In this document: positions 1 through 9,633 of the stretch, one piece after another | Layout: every line of letters starts with the position of its first letter | Numbering within the stretch: the first letter of the stretch is position 1 | Source of the DNA: Streptomyces qinzhouensis | GTDB lineage: Bacteria; Actinomycetota; Actinomycetes; Streptomycetales; Streptomycetaceae | Assembly: GCF_007856155.1 (NCBI RefSeq) | Contig: NZ_CP042266.1 | Span: 5,270,001-5,334,000, forward strand | Length of the DNA stretch: 64,000 bases | Direction of reading: 5' to 3' | The notes under the pieces: model-generated | The model's database searches: none | The model's input: only the letters and a program-made list of their open reading frames with translations | What the model was told of the DNA's origin: nothing | Position numbers and translations under genes: made by a program

Positions 1-355
1 CCGGCGACGACGGCGAGACGGGGGAAGCGGAGGAGGATTCATTGGACATGGTTCCTATCCTGCCCCGACCGGACCGTTCGACGGGAACCGGCCGGCCCGT
101 AGGACGGTGCCGACGGGGCCGTGCGTCCGGGCATCGGCGCCCTCCTCGGGCCCGTTCCGGCGGCGGGATACGAAACGGCCACGAACCGGACACGGACCCA
201 CCACCGGATCGGGCCGGATCGGGACCCCGTGACGGGAACTAGGTAAAGCCTCAGTAAGTTGCATCAATGGGCTCTACGATCGCGGGGCCCGCTTGAGACG
301 GCCGCCCGGTACCCGTCCGGACGGTCATACGATCGCGAACTTCGAGGTGCGCACG
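1..355 (+). other. Window edge, possible end of an upstream gene, and leader of the UPF0182 gene
   Basis: One forward frame is open from the window edge to a TAG at 240-242 and begins with a very acidic stretch (GDDGETGEAEED), so the tail of an upstream gene may lie here. Codon usage after about position 100 does not look coding, and I cannot assign a product. A TACGAT hexamer at 328-333 is a plausible -10 element for the next gene. Nothing else is recognisable. Confidence 0.25.
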
Positions 356-3300
356 TTGGCTTTCCAGATGCCGGACCGCGGCGGAGGCCCCCCGACCGGG
401 CCACGGATCAGGGTGGGACGGCCGTCCCGGCGTGTCCGCACCCTGCTGATGACACTCGGCGTGCTGGCGGTGCTGGCCATGGCGTTCGTGATGTTCGCCG
501 GGTTCTGGACCGACTGGCTGTGGTACCGCTCCGTCGAGTACTCGTCGGTGTTCACCACCACCCTCTGGACGAAGATCGGCCTCTTCGCCGTCTTCGGACT
601 TCTGATGGCGACCGTCGTGGGCCTGAACATCTGGCTCGCGCACCGGCTCCGCCCGCCGCTCAGCGCGATGTCCCTGGAGCAGCAGAGCCTCGACCGGTAC
701 CGGATGGGCATCGCCCCGTACAAGAAGTGGGTGCTCCTCTCGGTCACCGCGCTGGTCGGGCTGATCGCCGGAGCGTCCGCCACCGGCCAGTGGAAGACCT
801 GGCTCCAGTGGGTCCACGGGGTGCCGTTCGGCGAGAAGGACCCCCAGTTCGGGATGGACGTGTCGTTCTACGCGTTCGACCTGCCCTGGTACCGCTTCCT
901 CCTCGGTTTCGGTTTCGCTGCCGTCGTGCTGTCGCTGATCGCCGCCGCGCTGACCCACTATCTGTACGGCGGGCTGCGCATCACCAGCCCCGGTGCGCGG
1001 GCCACCGCCGCCGCCACCGGCCATCTCTCGGTCCTGCTCGGCATCTTCGTCTCGCTGAAGGCCGTGGCCTACTGGCTCGACCGCTACGGCCTGGCCGTGA
1101 AGTCGAGCGACTTCAAGGCCACCGGGAACTGGACGGGCCTGCGGTACGTCGACGCCAACGCCTACCTTCCGGCGAAGACGATCCTGTTCTGCATCGCGGT
1201 GATCTGCGCGGTGCTCTTCTTCGCCACCCTCTGGCGGCGGACCTGGCAGCTGCCCGTCATCGGCTTCGGCCTGATGGTGCTCTCGGCGATCCTGATCGGC
1301 GGGCTGTACCCGGCGATCGTGCAGAAGTTCCAGGTCCAGCCGAACGAGCAGGCCAAGGAAGCGCCGTACATCCAGAAGAACATCGACGCCACCCGTAAGG
1401 CGTACGGCATCGACCAGGCCAAGCCCGAGGACTATCCGGGCCGGGCCGATTCGAACCGCCGCGCCCAGCAGCGGGCCGACGCCAATACGGCCGCCAGCTA
1501 CCGCGTGGTGGACTCCAATGTGGTGTCGCCCGCGTTCCAGCAGCTCCAGCAGGAGCGCAAGTACTACCAGTTCCCGACCACCCTGGACGTCGACCGCTAC
1601 CCGGGCCCCGACGGCAAGCCGCAGGACACCGTGATCGGTCTGCGCGAGCTGAACATCGAGGGCATCCCGAAGCGGAACTGGATCAACGACCACTTCACCT
1701 ACACCCATGGTTACGGCGCGATCGCGGCCAAGGGCACCAGTGTGGTCACCGACGCGAACAAGGGGACGGTCGGCTCGCCCGACTTCACCGAGTCCGGCAT
1801 GCCCACCAAGGGCACGCTCGTCGGCAAGGACTCCTACGAGCAGCGGGTCTACTACGGCGAGAAGACGCAGCAGTACTCCATCGTCGGCGGTCCGCAGAAG
1901 GAGCTGGACTACGAGGCGGCCAGCGGTGACACGAAGTACACCAGCTTCAAGGGCAAGGGCGGCGTCAGCCTCTCCAGCACCCTGAACCGCGCCGCGTACG
2001 CGGTGGCCTTCGGTGAACCGCAGATCCTCTACTCGGGCGCGGTCGGCGAGGGCTCGAAGATCCTCTACAACCGGACGCCCAAGGAGCGCGTGGAGGCCGT
2101 CGCGCCCTGGCTGACCATCGACGGCGACGCCTATCCGGCGGTCGTCGACGGCCGGATCCAGTGGATCATCGACGCCTATACGACGACGAACGGCTATCCG
2201 TACGCCTCCCGGACCACCCTGGGCGACACCACCACCGACTCGACGACCACCAGTCAGCGGGCGGTCGTCGCCCAGCAGAACCAGGTCAACTACATCCGGA
2301 ACTCGGTCAAGGCCACCGTCGACGCCTACGACGGCACGGTCAAGCTGTACCAGTGGGACACCAAGGACCCGGTGCTGAAGACCTGGATGAAGGCCTTCCC
2401 GGGCACGGTGAAGAAGAAGAGCGAGATCAGCCCCGAGCTGAAGTCGCATCTGCGCTATCCGCAGGACATGTTCAAGGTCCAGCGCGAGCTGCTGACCCGG
2501 TACCACGTCACCGAGCCCGACCAGTTCTACAGCGGCTCGGACGCCTGGCAGGTGCCGGACGACCCGACGAACAAGAAGGAAGCCAGTGCGGTTCCGCCGT
2601 ACTACCTGAGCCTGAAGATGCCGGGCGACAAGGAGCAGAAGTTCTCGCTGACGACGACGTTCACCCCCAATGGGCGGCCCAATCTGGGCGCCTATATGGC
2701 AGTGGACGCCGACGCCAACAGCCCCGGGTACGGCACGATAAGGCTGTTGAGAGTCACCGAGACGGTCCAAGGGCCCTCGCAGGTCCAGAGCGAGCTCAAC
2801 GGTGTCGAGGAAGTGGCGACCTTCGTCCGTGACCTCAGAGGCACCGACTCGGACATCGAGTACGGCAATCTGCTGACGATTCCCCTGGACGGCGGGTTCC
2901 TGTACGTCGAGCCGGTGTACGCCCGCGGTGGCAGCGCGAACTATCCGCTGCTGAAGAAGGTGGCCGCGGCCTACGGCGGCGGTAAGCCGGTGTTCAAGGA
3001 CAGTCTGTCGCAGGCGCTGGACGCTGCCTTCGAACAGCCGGTCAAGGAGCCGACGACGCCACCGGCCGAGCAGCCACCGGGCACCAAGCCGCCGGGCGAC
3101 GGGACGACGACTCCGCCTACGACGCCGTCTACTCCGCCGGCGACGGGGGACGCGGCGGTGAAGGAGGCCATCGCGGACGTCCTCAAGGCCCATGCGGACG
3201 TCGACTCGGCCCTCAAGAAGGACCCGACCGACCGTGAGGCGGTCGGCCGCGCCGAGGACCAGCTGGATGCCGCGCTGGACCGGCTGGCCCAGCTTCAGGG

Positions 3301-3364
3301 CAGTGGTTCCGGCTCCTCGTCGAAGCCACCGGCGGAACCGAAGAGTCCACCGACGTCCACCTGA
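356..3364 (+). CDS. UPF0182 family large membrane protein
   Basis: Predicted 1002-residue integral membrane protein of the UPF0182 family, a conserved actinobacterial family of unknown function. Roughly seven hydrophobic segments fill the first 340 residues, starting near residue 29. They are followed by a long soluble part of about 550 residues that should face the outside, then a Pro/Thr-rich linker (near residues 895-930) and a short charged helical tail. I chose the TTG at 356 because it is preceded by GAGGTG at a workable distance and gives MAFQMPDR, close to the usual N-terminus. Upstream in-frame starts lack a ribosome site. The gene stands alone and ends at a strong hairpin. Confidence 0.9.
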   Translation: MAFQMPDRGGGPPTGPRIRVGRPSRRVRTLLMTLGVLAVLAMAFVMFAGFWTDWLWYRSVEYSSVFTTTLWTKIGLFAVFGLLMATVVGLNIWLAHRLRPPLSAMSLEQQSLDRYRMGIAPYKKWVLLSVTALVGLIAGASATGQWKTWLQWVHGVPFGEKDPQFGMDVSFYAFDLPWYRFLLGFGFAAVVLSLIAAALTHYLYGGLRITSPGARATAAATGHLSVLLGIFVSLKAVAYWLDRYGLAVKSSDFKATGNWTGLRYVDANAYLPAKTILFCIAVICAVLFFATLWRRTWQLPVIGFGLMVLSAILIGGLYPAIVQKFQVQPNEQAKEAPYIQKNIDATRKAYGIDQAKPEDYPGRADSNRRAQQRADANTAASYRVVDSNVVSPAFQQLQQERKYYQFPTTLDVDRYPGPDGKPQDTVIGLRELNIEGIPKRNWINDHFTYTHGYGAIAAKGTSVVTDANKGTVGSPDFTESGMPTKGTLVGKDSYEQRVYYGEKTQQYSIVGGPQKELDYEAASGDTKYTSFKGKGGVSLSSTLNRAAYAVAFGEPQILYSGAVGEGSKILYNRTPKERVEAVAPWLTIDGDAYPAVVDGRIQWIIDAYTTTNGYPYASRTTLGDTTTDSTTTSQRAVVAQQNQVNYIRNSVKATVDAYDGTVKLYQWDTKDPVLKTWMKAFPGTVKKKSEISPELKSHLRYPQDMFKVQRELLTRYHVTEPDQFYSGSDAWQVPDDPTNKKEASAVPPYYLSLKMPGDKEQKFSLTTTFTPNGRPNLGAYMAVDADANSPGYGTIRLLRVTETVQGPSQVQSELNGVEEVATFVRDLRGTDSDIEYGNLLTIPLDGGFLYVEPVYARGGSANYPLLKKVAAAYGGGKPVFKDSLSQALDAAFEQPVKEPTTPPAEQPPGTKPPGDGTTTPPTTPSTPPATGDAAVKEAIADVLKAHADVDSALKKDPTDREAVGRAEDQLDAALDRLAQLQGSGSGSSSKPPAEPKSPPTST

Positions 3365-3402
3365 CGGAAGCCCGGTCCACCCCTGGGTGGACCGGGCTTC
3401 CG
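3365..3402 (+). terminator. Terminator of the UPF0182 gene
   Basis: A 16-bp perfect stem (3365-3380 with 3387-3402) with a 6-nt loop starts right after the stop codon. There is no T-run, as is common for Streptomyces terminators. Confidence 0.8.
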
Positions 3403-3454
3403 ACCCGTTCGTGCTGGTCACGTCCCGTTGTCTGGTAGTCTTTGAACACAACGA

Positions 3455-3528
3455 CGCGGGGTGGAGCAGCTCGGTAGCTCGCTGGGCTCATAACCCAGAG
3501 GTCGCAGGTTCAAATCCTGTCCCCGCTA
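3455..3528 (+). tRNA. Initiator tRNA-fMet (CAT), copy 1
   Basis: A 74-nt cloverleaf with anticodon CAT. The anticodon stem carries three consecutive G:C pairs (GGG/CCC) and the first acceptor position is unpaired (C opposite T), both hallmarks of initiator tRNA. CCA is not encoded. A TAGTCT hexamer at 3436-3441 is a likely -10 element. The gene is identical to copy 2 at 6005-6078. Confidence 0.95.
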
Positions 3529-3535
3529 CTGAATC

Positions 3536-3574
3536 ACCGAGGGCCCGGATCCATTGAGGATCCGGGCCCTCGGT
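3536..3574 (+). terminator. Terminator of initiator tRNA copy 1
   Basis: A 17-bp perfect inverted repeat (3536-3552 and 3558-3574) with loop ATTGA lies directly after the tRNA. It shares the GGCCCGGATCC core with the terminator of copy 2. Confidence 0.85.
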
Positions 3575-3641
3575 GTGCGTATTGCTGAGAAACGGTCCGC
3601 AGCGGAGGGGGGAACCATGCGCCGCGCCCCGGGAGTTGAAC

Positions 3642-3662
3642 AGATAAGTGTTTGACTTATCT
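3642..3662. promoter_or_regulatory. Inverted repeat AGATAAG-N7-CTTATCT, possible operator
   Basis: A perfect 7-bp inverted repeat with a 7-nt spacer sits 85 nt before the Sel1-repeat gene in otherwise GC-rich DNA. The spacer overlaps a TTGACT hexamer at 3652-3657. The shape fits a dimeric repressor site. The cognate regulator is unknown. Confidence 0.4.
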
Positions 3663-3746
3663 CTCTGTGGGCATGTCGACAAAACGCTGAAGTGACCTCG
3701 CCCACTGCGGTATACCGGGTGTGAGCGGGTTGCGGGTGGTGCGACG

Positions 3747-5810
3747 ATGGAATTTATGGGGGACAGGGCGACTCTGTTGGAGACCGGGCGGTTTGTACGG
3801 CGAGATGCCGGTACGGCGGCGCACGCGCTGAATGCGGCGCCCTCGGCCGCCGCTGCGGATCTCGCACCTCGCACCGCCGACATCAGCAGGGGTACGGGCG
3901 CGGGCGTCGTCGCCGGAGGGGGCCCGTGGACGGGCGGCGGCACGGCCGGCGGCAGGCCGTCGAGGCCAGGATCCGGAGCAAGGGATTCCCGTACGACATC
4001 TGGTGCGGGTGATACCGCTGGTGCCAGTGTGGACGCCGTGGAGACGGCCGGAGCGGAGGCGCGGCACCGCCGCGCGGCCGACGCCGGCGATCCTGCCGCC
4101 ATGAGCATGCTCGGGTCGATGCTGCTGCGCCGGGGCGACCTCGAAGGCGCCGAGCCCTATCTGCGCGGGGCCACCGCCGCCGGTGACCGGGCCGCGGCCA
4201 ACAACCTCGGTGTCCTGCTCCATCAGCGCGGCCATCCGGAGGAGGCGGCCGGCTGGTGGCGGATCGCCGCCGTCGCCGGATCGGCGGCGGCGGCCCACGC
4301 CCTGGGGCGCCACTTCCGTGAACGCGGCGATGAGCCGGCCGCCGAGTACTGGCTGCGTCAGTCCGCGGAGCAGGGCCATGCCCTGGGTGCGTACGCCCTC
4401 GCGGAGCTGCTGGAGCACCGCAGTGACGTGGGCGCCGAGCGCTGGCTGCGGGCCGCCGCCGAGCAGGGGCACCGGGAGGCCTCGTACCGTCTCGCCCGCA
4501 TGCTCGATCTGCGCGCCGCCGACCGGGCCGCCCACCCCGGGAGCGCACCCCGCGGCACCGGGACGGGCCCCGAGACGGGCACCGGCGCCCGGGCCCTCTC
4601 CGCGCTGGACGAGGCCGCCCAGTGGTACCGGCAGGCCGCCGCCCGCGGCCACCGGCGGGCGGCGCTGCATCTGGGCGGGATCCTGGAGAAGCGCGGTGAG
4701 CTGAAGGAAGCCGGCCGCTGGTATCTGACCTCCGCCAAGGACGGCGAGACCAAGGCCGCCTGCGCCCTCGGCTTTCTGCTGCGGGACGCGGGCGACGAGG
4801 AGAGTGCCGCGATCTGGTGGCTGCGGGCCGCCCAGGAGGGTGACGGCAACGCGGCCAACGCCTTGGGCGCGCTGCACGCCGCGCGCGGCGAGGCCCAGAC
4901 GGCGGAGCGCTGGTACCGGGCGGCGATGAGTGCCGGTGATGTCAACGGCGCCTACAACCTCGGGCTGCTCTGCGCCGCCCAGGACCGTACGGCCCAGGCG
5001 GAGCAGTGGTACCGCAATGCCGCCTACGCGGGGCACCGGGAGGCCGCCAACGCGCTGGCCGTGCTGCTGCTCCAGGCCGGGGACCCGGTCGGCGCCGAGC
5101 CCTGGTTCTCCAAGGCCGCCGAGGCCGGCAGTGTCGACGCCGCCTTCAATCTGGGCATCCTCTACGTCGGCCGGGACGACGATCACACCGCTCTGAAGTG
5201 GTACGAGCGGGCCGCCGCCGCCGGACATACGGAGGCGGCGCTCCAGGTCGGTATAGCCCGGCTGCGCGACGGCGACGAGCAGACCGCCGAGCGTCATCTG
5301 CGCTGCGCGGCGGGCGGCGGCAGCGCGGAGGCGGCCTTCCGGCTGGCGACCCTGCTGGACGCCCGTCAGCCGCCGCCGGGACCGCCCGCCCTGGGCGAGA
5401 CGACGGCGGAGAAGACCGAGTGCGAGGAGTGGTACGAGCGGGCCGCTGAACAGGGGCACCGCCGTGCCCAGGTGCGGGTCGGCATGCTGGCGGCCGCGCG
5501 CGGGGATGTGACCGGAGCGGCCCGGTGGTACCGGGAGGCGGCCGAGGCGGGCAGCCGCAACGGCGCGTTCAACCTGGGCCTGCTGCTGGCCCGGGACGGC
5601 AATGAGCGCGAGGCCGCCCTGTGGTGGACCCGGGCCGCGCACGCGGGCCACGGCCGCGCGGCGCTCCGCCTGGCGCTGCTGGCGGCCCGCCGGGGCGAAC
5701 TGGCCGAGGGCAAGCGCTGGTGCGCCCGGGCGGAGGAGCTGGGCCCGGCCGAGGTGACCGAGCGCGCCGCGAAGCTGCGGGACGCGCTGCACCAGGAGCT
5801 GACGGCGTAG
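3747..5810 (+). CDS. Sel1/TPR repeat protein
   Basis: 687-residue, probably cytoplasmic, alpha-helical repeat protein. After about 100 low-complexity residues, units of about 36 residues repeat to the C-terminus with the pattern W-x2-A-x3-G-x3-A-x3-LG, typical of Sel1-like TPR units. Such proteins are scaffolds for protein-protein contacts; the partner is unknown. ATG 3747 (MEFMGDRATLLETGRF) is used, and ATG 3756 is an alternative. The gene is monocistronic, lies between two identical initiator tRNA genes, and ends at a long palindromic hairpin. Confidence 0.85.
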   Translation: MEFMGDRATLLETGRFVRRDAGTAAHALNAAPSAAAADLAPRTADISRGTGAGVVAGGGPWTGGGTAGGRPSRPGSGARDSRTTSGAGDTAGASVDAVETAGAEARHRRAADAGDPAAMSMLGSMLLRRGDLEGAEPYLRGATAAGDRAAANNLGVLLHQRGHPEEAAGWWRIAAVAGSAAAAHALGRHFRERGDEPAAEYWLRQSAEQGHALGAYALAELLEHRSDVGAERWLRAAAEQGHREASYRLARMLDLRAADRAAHPGSAPRGTGTGPETGTGARALSALDEAAQWYRQAAARGHRRAALHLGGILEKRGELKEAGRWYLTSAKDGETKAACALGFLLRDAGDEESAAIWWLRAAQEGDGNAANALGALHAARGEAQTAERWYRAAMSAGDVNGAYNLGLLCAAQDRTAQAEQWYRNAAYAGHREAANALAVLLLQAGDPVGAEPWFSKAAEAGSVDAAFNLGILYVGRDDDHTALKWYERAAAAGHTEAALQVGIARLRDGDEQTAERHLRCAAGGGSAEAAFRLATLLDARQPPPGPPALGETTAEKTECEEWYERAAEQGHRRAQVRVGMLAAARGDVTGAARWYREAAEAGSRNGAFNLGLLLARDGNEREAALWWTRAAHAGHGRAALRLALLAARRGELAEGKRWCARAEELGPAEVTERAAKLRDALHQELTA

Positions 5811-5813
5811 TCG

Positions 5814-5847
5814 CCGTGGCGGCACCGGGCGCCCGGTGCCGCCACGG
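5814..5847 (+). terminator. Terminator of the Sel1-repeat gene
   Basis: A 34-nt perfect palindrome (17 bp per arm, centre GGGC/GCCC) directly after the stop codon. The innermost pairs must open to form a loop. Confidence 0.75.
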
Positions 5848-5962
5848 GCGTACCGGATGCCGGGCCCGCATCGGGGCCGGAACCTCGGGGTCGTCCGGCA
5901 CCTCGGGGTACTGCTGGGGTGGCCGGCGCGGGAGGCCGCCGGCGGGGTCCGTGGGACGGGAT

Positions 5963-5992
5963 TTGCCCTGACCGGCCGGGACCCCGTAGAGT
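5963..5992 (+). promoter_or_regulatory. Promoter of initiator tRNA copy 2
   Basis: TTGCCC at 5963-5968 and TAGAGT at 5987-5992 are separated by 18 nt, with the tRNA starting 12 nt after the -10 element. This fits a housekeeping sigma-70-type promoter. Confidence 0.6.
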
Positions 5993-6004
5993 GAGGTTTA
6001 CCGA

Positions 6005-6078
6005 CGCGGGGTGGAGCAGCTCGGTAGCTCGCTGGGCTCATAACCCAGAGGTCGCAGGTTCAAATCCTGTCCCCGCTA
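6005..6078 (+). tRNA. Initiator tRNA-fMet (CAT), copy 2
   Basis: Same 74-nt sequence as the copy at 3455-3528, with anticodon CAT, the GGG/CCC anticodon stem and the C1:T72 mismatch. CCA is not encoded. The flanking DNA differs, so only the gene itself and part of its terminator are shared. Confidence 0.95.
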
Positions 6079-6084
6079 CTTACG

Positions 6085-6120
6085 ACGAAGGCCCGGATCC
6101 CTTGGGATCCGGGCCTTCGT
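6085..6120 (+). terminator. Terminator of initiator tRNA copy 2
   Basis: 17-nt complementary arms (6085-6101 and 6104-6120) follow the tRNA, then the partly T-rich CATTTCTCC. It may also stop catR transcripts arriving on the other strand. Confidence 0.8.
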
Positions 6121-6205
6121 CATTTCTCCGGACAAGACACCAACGAAACGCCGGCGGCCGTGACGGCGCGAGGTGCGGGTAGCAGCCGGGATCGCCGGGT
6201 CGGCG

Positions 6206-6619
6206 TCAGGCGGCGCAGTCCGGGCAGACGCCCTTGTAAGTGACCTCGACGTTCGAGACGGTGAAGCCGAAGCGCTCGGAGTCGGGCAGGTCCGCCAGCG
6301 GATTGCCCGCCGGGTGGACATCGCGGATGGCGCCGCACCGGGCGCACACCAGATGGTGGTGGGGGCGGTGCGCGTTGGGGTCGTACCGCTTGGCGCGGCG
6401 GTCCGTGGCGACCTCCAGCACCTCTCCCAGCGTGACCAGCTCGCCGAGGGTGTTGTACACGGTCGCCCGGGAGATCTCGGGGAGCCGCTCCACCGCCCGT
6501 GCGTGCACCTCGTCGGCGGTCAGATGGACATGGTCGCCGTCGAGGACCTCGGCCACGACACGCCGCTGCGCCGTCATGCGCCAGCCGCGTCCGCGGAGTC
6601 GTTCCAACAGGTCACTCAT
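6206..6619 (-). CDS. catR: Fur-family peroxide-type repressor CatR
   Basis: 137-residue Fur/PerR-family metalloregulator. It has an N-terminal winged helix (recognition helix around SRATVYNTLGEL), the HHHLVC metal-site motif near residue 87, and two CxxC pairs (CARC, CPDC) for structural zinc. In Streptomyces the divergent fur-like gene next to catalase encodes CatR, a peroxide-sensing repressor of both genes, and the same arrangement is seen here. The start codon has no good ribosome site, but TAGGCT lies 7 nt upstream, so a leaderless message is likely. The assignment rests on family motifs and the catalase neighbour. Confidence 0.88.
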   Translation of the reverse strand: MSDLLERLRGRGWRMTAQRRVVAEVLDGDHVHLTADEVHARAVERLPEISRATVYNTLGELVTLGEVLEVATDRRAKRYDPNAHRPHHHLVCARCGAIRDVHPAGNPLADLPDSERFGFTVSNVEVTYKGVCPDCAA

Positions 6620-6674
6620 AAGGACCAGCCTAACAGTGGGGGGACCAGATCCCGAACGGGTGTGACTTTGGAAG

Positions 6675-6707
6675 TGGACTTGACTTAGACAAAGTCCATC
6701 GTAGGAT
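6675..6707 (+). promoter_or_regulatory. catA promoter with CatR-type operator
   Basis: TTGACT (6680-6685) and TAGGAT (6702-6707) with a 16-nt spacer form a promoter toward catalase. A perfect inverted repeat TGGACTT-N10-AAGTCCA (6675-6698) covers the -35 element and most of the spacer, so a bound Fur-type dimer would block RNA polymerase. The sequence is direct observation; binding by CatR is inference. Confidence 0.7.
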
Positions 6708-6762
6708 CGGTGACGGCGAACGCCAAGGGACAGGACACGCAGGGATGACGCAGGAGGCGCAC

Positions 6763-8214
6763 GTGACGCAGGGACCGCTCACCACGGAGGCCGGGGCTCC
6801 GGTCGCCGACAACCAGAACAGCGAGACCGCGGGCGTCGGCGGTCCTGTTCTCGTGCAGGACCAGCTGCTGATGGAGAAGCTCGCGCACTTCAACCGCGAG
6901 CGCATCCCGGAGCGCGTCGTCCACGCGCGCGGCGCCGGTGCCTACGGCACGTTCACCGTCACCAGGGACGTGTCGCAGTGGACCCGCGCGGCCTTCCTGT
7001 CCGAGGTCGGCAAGGAGACCGAGACCTTCCTGCGCTTCTCGACCGTCGCGGGCAACCTCGGCGCGGCCGACGCGGTGCGCGACCCGCGCGGTTTCGCGCT
7101 GAAGTTCTACACCGAGGAGGGCAACTACGACCTCGTCGGCAACAACACCCCGGTCTTCTTCATCAAGGACGCCATCAAGTTCCCCGACTTCATCCACACC
7201 CAGAAGCGGGACCCTTACACGGGCTCGCAGGAGGCGGACAACGTCTGGGACTTCTGGGGGCTGTCGCCGGAGTCGACCCACCAGGTGACCTGGCTGCACG
7301 GCGACCGCGGCATCCCGGCCTCGTACCGTCATATGAACGGCTACGGCTCGCACACCTACCAGTGGACCAACGGGGCCGGTGAGGTCTTCTGGGTCAAGTA
7401 CCACTTCAAGACCGACCAGGGCATCAAGAACCTGCCCGCGGCCGAGGCCGACCGGCTGGCCGGTACGGACCCTGACAGCCACCAGCGGGACCTGCGCGAG
7501 TCGATCGAGCGCGGTGACTTCCCGAGCTGGACCGTCCAGGTGCAGATCATGCCGGCGGCGGAGGCGGCCGGTTATCGCTTCAACCCCTTCGACCTGACCA
7601 AGATCTGGCCGCACGAGGACTACCCGCCGATCGACATCGGCAAGCTGGAGCTGAACCGCAACCCGGAGAACATCTTTGCCGAGGTCGAGCAGTCCATCTT
7701 CAGCCCGGCGCACTTCGTGCCCGGTATCGGACCGTCCCCGGACAAGATGCTCCAGGGCCGGCTCTTCGCCTACGGTGACGCCCACCGCTACCGCGTCGGC
7801 ATCAACGCCGACCATCTGCCGGTGAACCGCCCGCACGCCACCGAGGCCCGTACCCACAGCCGGGACGGCTTCCTCTACGACGGCCGGCACAAGGGCGCCA
7901 AGAACTACGAGCCCAACAGCTTCGGCGGCCCGCACCAGACCGACCGCCCGCTCTGGTCGGCTTCCGCGGTCAGTGGTTCGACCGGCTCCCACCCGGCGGC
8001 GACCCATGCCGAGGACAACGACTTCGTGCAGGCGGGCGATCTCTACCGGCTGATGTCGGAGGACGAGAAGACCCGGCTGATCGAGAACCTCGCCGCCGGT
8101 ATCTCCGGGGTCTCCCGTGACGATATCGCCGAGCGGGCGATCAACAACTTCCGTCAGGCGGACGGAGACTTCGGCAAGCGTCTGGAGGCCGCGGTCCAGG
8201 CCCTGCGCGGCTGA
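6763..8214 (+). CDS. catA: Monofunctional heme catalase
   Basis: 483-residue small-subunit clade catalase that converts hydrogen peroxide to water and oxygen in the cytoplasm. Visible signatures include the catalytic His region ([13 protein letters not shown]), the distal Asn region ([15 protein letters not shown]) and the proximal heme-ligand region ([14 protein letters not shown], Tyr as iron ligand). GTG 6763 is chosen because AGGAGG lies 5 nt before it. ATG 6745 is in frame but has only weak support. The gene is divergent from catR and should be induced by peroxide. It ends before a large hairpin shared with the convergent CBS gene. Confidence 0.95.
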   Translation: MTQGPLTTEAGAPVADNQNSETAGVGGPVLVQDQLLMEKLAHFNRERIPERVVHARGAGAYGTFTVTRDVSQWTRAAFLSEVGKETETFLRFSTVAGNLGAADAVRDPRGFALKFYTEEGNYDLVGNNTPVFFIKDAIKFPDFIHTQKRDPYTGSQEADNVWDFWGLSPESTHQVTWLHGDRGIPASYRHMNGYGSHTYQWTNGAGEVFWVKYHFKTDQGIKNLPAAEADRLAGTDPDSHQRDLRESIERGDFPSWTVQVQIMPAAEAAGYRFNPFDLTKIWPHEDYPPIDIGKLELNRNPENIFAEVEQSIFSPAHFVPGIGPSPDKMLQGRLFAYGDAHRYRVGINADHLPVNRPHATEARTHSRDGFLYDGRHKGAKNYEPNSFGGPHQTDRPLWSASAVSGSTGSHPAATHAEDNDFVQAGDLYRLMSEDEKTRLIENLAAGISGVSRDDIAERAINNFRQADGDFGKRLEAAVQALRG

Positions 8215-8235
8215 CGGGCGCCTGCCGCGGGAGGA

Positions 8236-8277
8236 GGGCCGGACCCGCCGTCGGATCACGACGGCGCGGTCCGGCCC
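8236..8277. terminator. Bidirectional terminator between catA and the CBS gene
   Basis: An 18-19 bp nearly perfect stem (8236-8253 with 8259-8277) with a short loop lies between two convergent genes. Confidence 0.75.
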
Positions 8278-8314
8278 TGCCGTGTTTCCGCGCGACCCCG
8301 CGTTTCCGTGCGGC

Positions 8315-8716
8315 TCAGCCGACCAGGGTCTCGCGGTGGCGGCGGGCCGGGGCCCAGCAGCGGACGATGTCCCGGACCGAGACGATGCCCACCGGGCCCG
8401 CGTCGTCCAGCACGATCAGATGCCGGAAGCCGCCGCGGGACATGGCCTCGGCCGCCTCCTCCAGCGTCCAGGAGGGCGCCGCGAAGACGACCTCGGTGGT
8501 GGTGTGGGCGCCGGCGATCTCCCGGTCGGGGTCCTGGCCGGTGCCGACCGAGGTGAGGATGTCGCGCTCGGTGAGGATGCCGGGGCCCTCGGCGTCGCCG
8601 TCGAGGACCACGGCCGCCCCGACCCGGCGGGCGGCCATCAGCCCGGCGGCCTGCCGGAGGGTGTGGGCGGGTCCGATGGTGAGGACCACCGTGCTCATGG
8701 CGTCACGGACGAGCAT
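8315..8716 (-). CDS. CBS-domain protein
   Basis: 133-residue protein made almost entirely of two CBS motifs, each ending in the typical G-I-(L/V)-(T/S)-x-R-D-I sequence (GILTERDILT and GIVSVRDIVR). Stand-alone CBS pairs bind adenine nucleotides and act as energy sensors; the target is unknown. ATG 8716 is chosen because AAGGAGG lies 11 nt upstream. A GTG directly touching the Shine-Dalgarno sequence would be too close. The gene is convergent with catA and has no operon partner. Confidence 0.85.
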   Translation of the reverse strand: MLVRDAMSTVVLTIGPAHTLRQAAGLMAARRVGAAVVLDGDAEGPGILTERDILTSVGTGQDPDREIAGAHTTTEVVFAAPSWTLEEAAEAMSRGGFRHLIVLDDAGPVGIVSVRDIVRCWAPARRHRETLVG

Positions 8717-8855
8717 GGGCGGAGCCACCTCCTTGGGGAACCGGCCCTTTCGAGAACCGATTCACAAGTTCACAAACGGGGGCACTTTCAGAGTCGCAGC
8801 CGGGGGCGTCCGCATCAAGGGGAACGGCAGGGCCTTCCGGTATCCGGTTCGGCGG

Positions 8856-9506
8856 TCAGCCGGTCGCGGAGGGTGCCGGGGCCGGTCCGGGGGGTGGGGC
8901 CACGGCGGTACGGACCAGGACGCCGACGCCGTCGCGGTCGGGAGCGACGACGAAGGAGAGCGCCAGCCGGACGGTCAGCTCGCAGCGGTGGGCCAGTGCG
9001 GCGGCCTCGTCCGGGTGGGCCGGACCGTCGCCGCGGGCTTGTTTCAGGGCGGCGAGTGAGCGGTCCCGTACCGCCGCCGCGACATCCGCCGGGGCGGGCG
9101 GTCCGGCGTCCGCCCGGCGCTGGGCGGTCGCCACGGCGAAGGGCGCACCCCGTCCGGCGGGCCGGGGCGCGGGCAGCCGTTCGCCCCAGCAGCCCGTGAG
9201 CAGCGCCCGCAGCAGCGGCCGGGCCCGGGCCCGGGCGACGGTCCACTCGGCGAGGGCGGCCAGTTGCTCCGCGGTATCCGGACCGGCCCGCTCCGCCAGT
9301 AGTCGGTCCACACCGTGGAAGTAGGCGTCGGCCTCCCCGCGCACGAGCGCCCGGGCCAGCCCGTCCTTGCTGCCGAACTCGTTGTAGAGGGTCTGCCGGG
9401 AGACGCCCGCCGAGGCCGCCACGTCCACCATCCGCACCGCGGACCAGGGCCGTTGGTCGAGCGCCCGCAGGGCGGCGTTCAGCAGGGACTCTCGGGCTGT
9501 GGGCAC
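8856..9506 (-). CDS. TetR-family transcriptional regulator
   Basis: 216-residue one-component regulator. The N-terminal helix-turn-helix is clear (VDVAASAGVSRQTLYNEFGS, about residues 28-47), followed by an Ala/Arg-rich ligand-binding part with no recognisable specificity. GTG 9506 has GAGG 5 nt upstream; a GTG two codons earlier overlaps that site. It is divergent from hisN across about 125 bp, but nothing suggests it regulates histidine synthesis. Ligand and targets are unknown. Confidence 0.85.
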   Translation of the reverse strand: MPTARESLLNAALRALDQRPWSAVRMVDVAASAGVSRQTLYNEFGSKDGLARALVRGEADAYFHGVDRLLAERAGPDTAEQLAALAEWTVARARARPLLRALLTGCWGERLPAPRPAGRGAPFAVATAQRRADAGPPAPADVAAAVRDRSLAALKQARGDGPAHPDEAAALAHRCELTVRLALSFVVAPDRDGVGVLVRTAVAPPPGPAPAPSATG

Positions 9507-9633
9507 GGTCACCTCCGGGCCGCGGGGCTCGCTGCCAGGGTTGACGCGGCCTCTTCAGGTGTCAAGGGGCACGGCCGGTGGCCCGGCGGCATGGCCGGAT
9601 CCGGTCCGGGGGTACACCGATAGGGTGAGGATC

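Noticed and set aside
251..3451. 1066-residue open frame on the minus strand
   Set aside because: It is the antisense of the UPF0182 gene, Arg/Gly/Val-rich with no motif. The plus-strand gene has membrane segments and normal codon bias.
3657..6041. 794-residue minus-strand frame
   Set aside because: It is the shadow of the Sel1-repeat gene and also runs through a tRNA.
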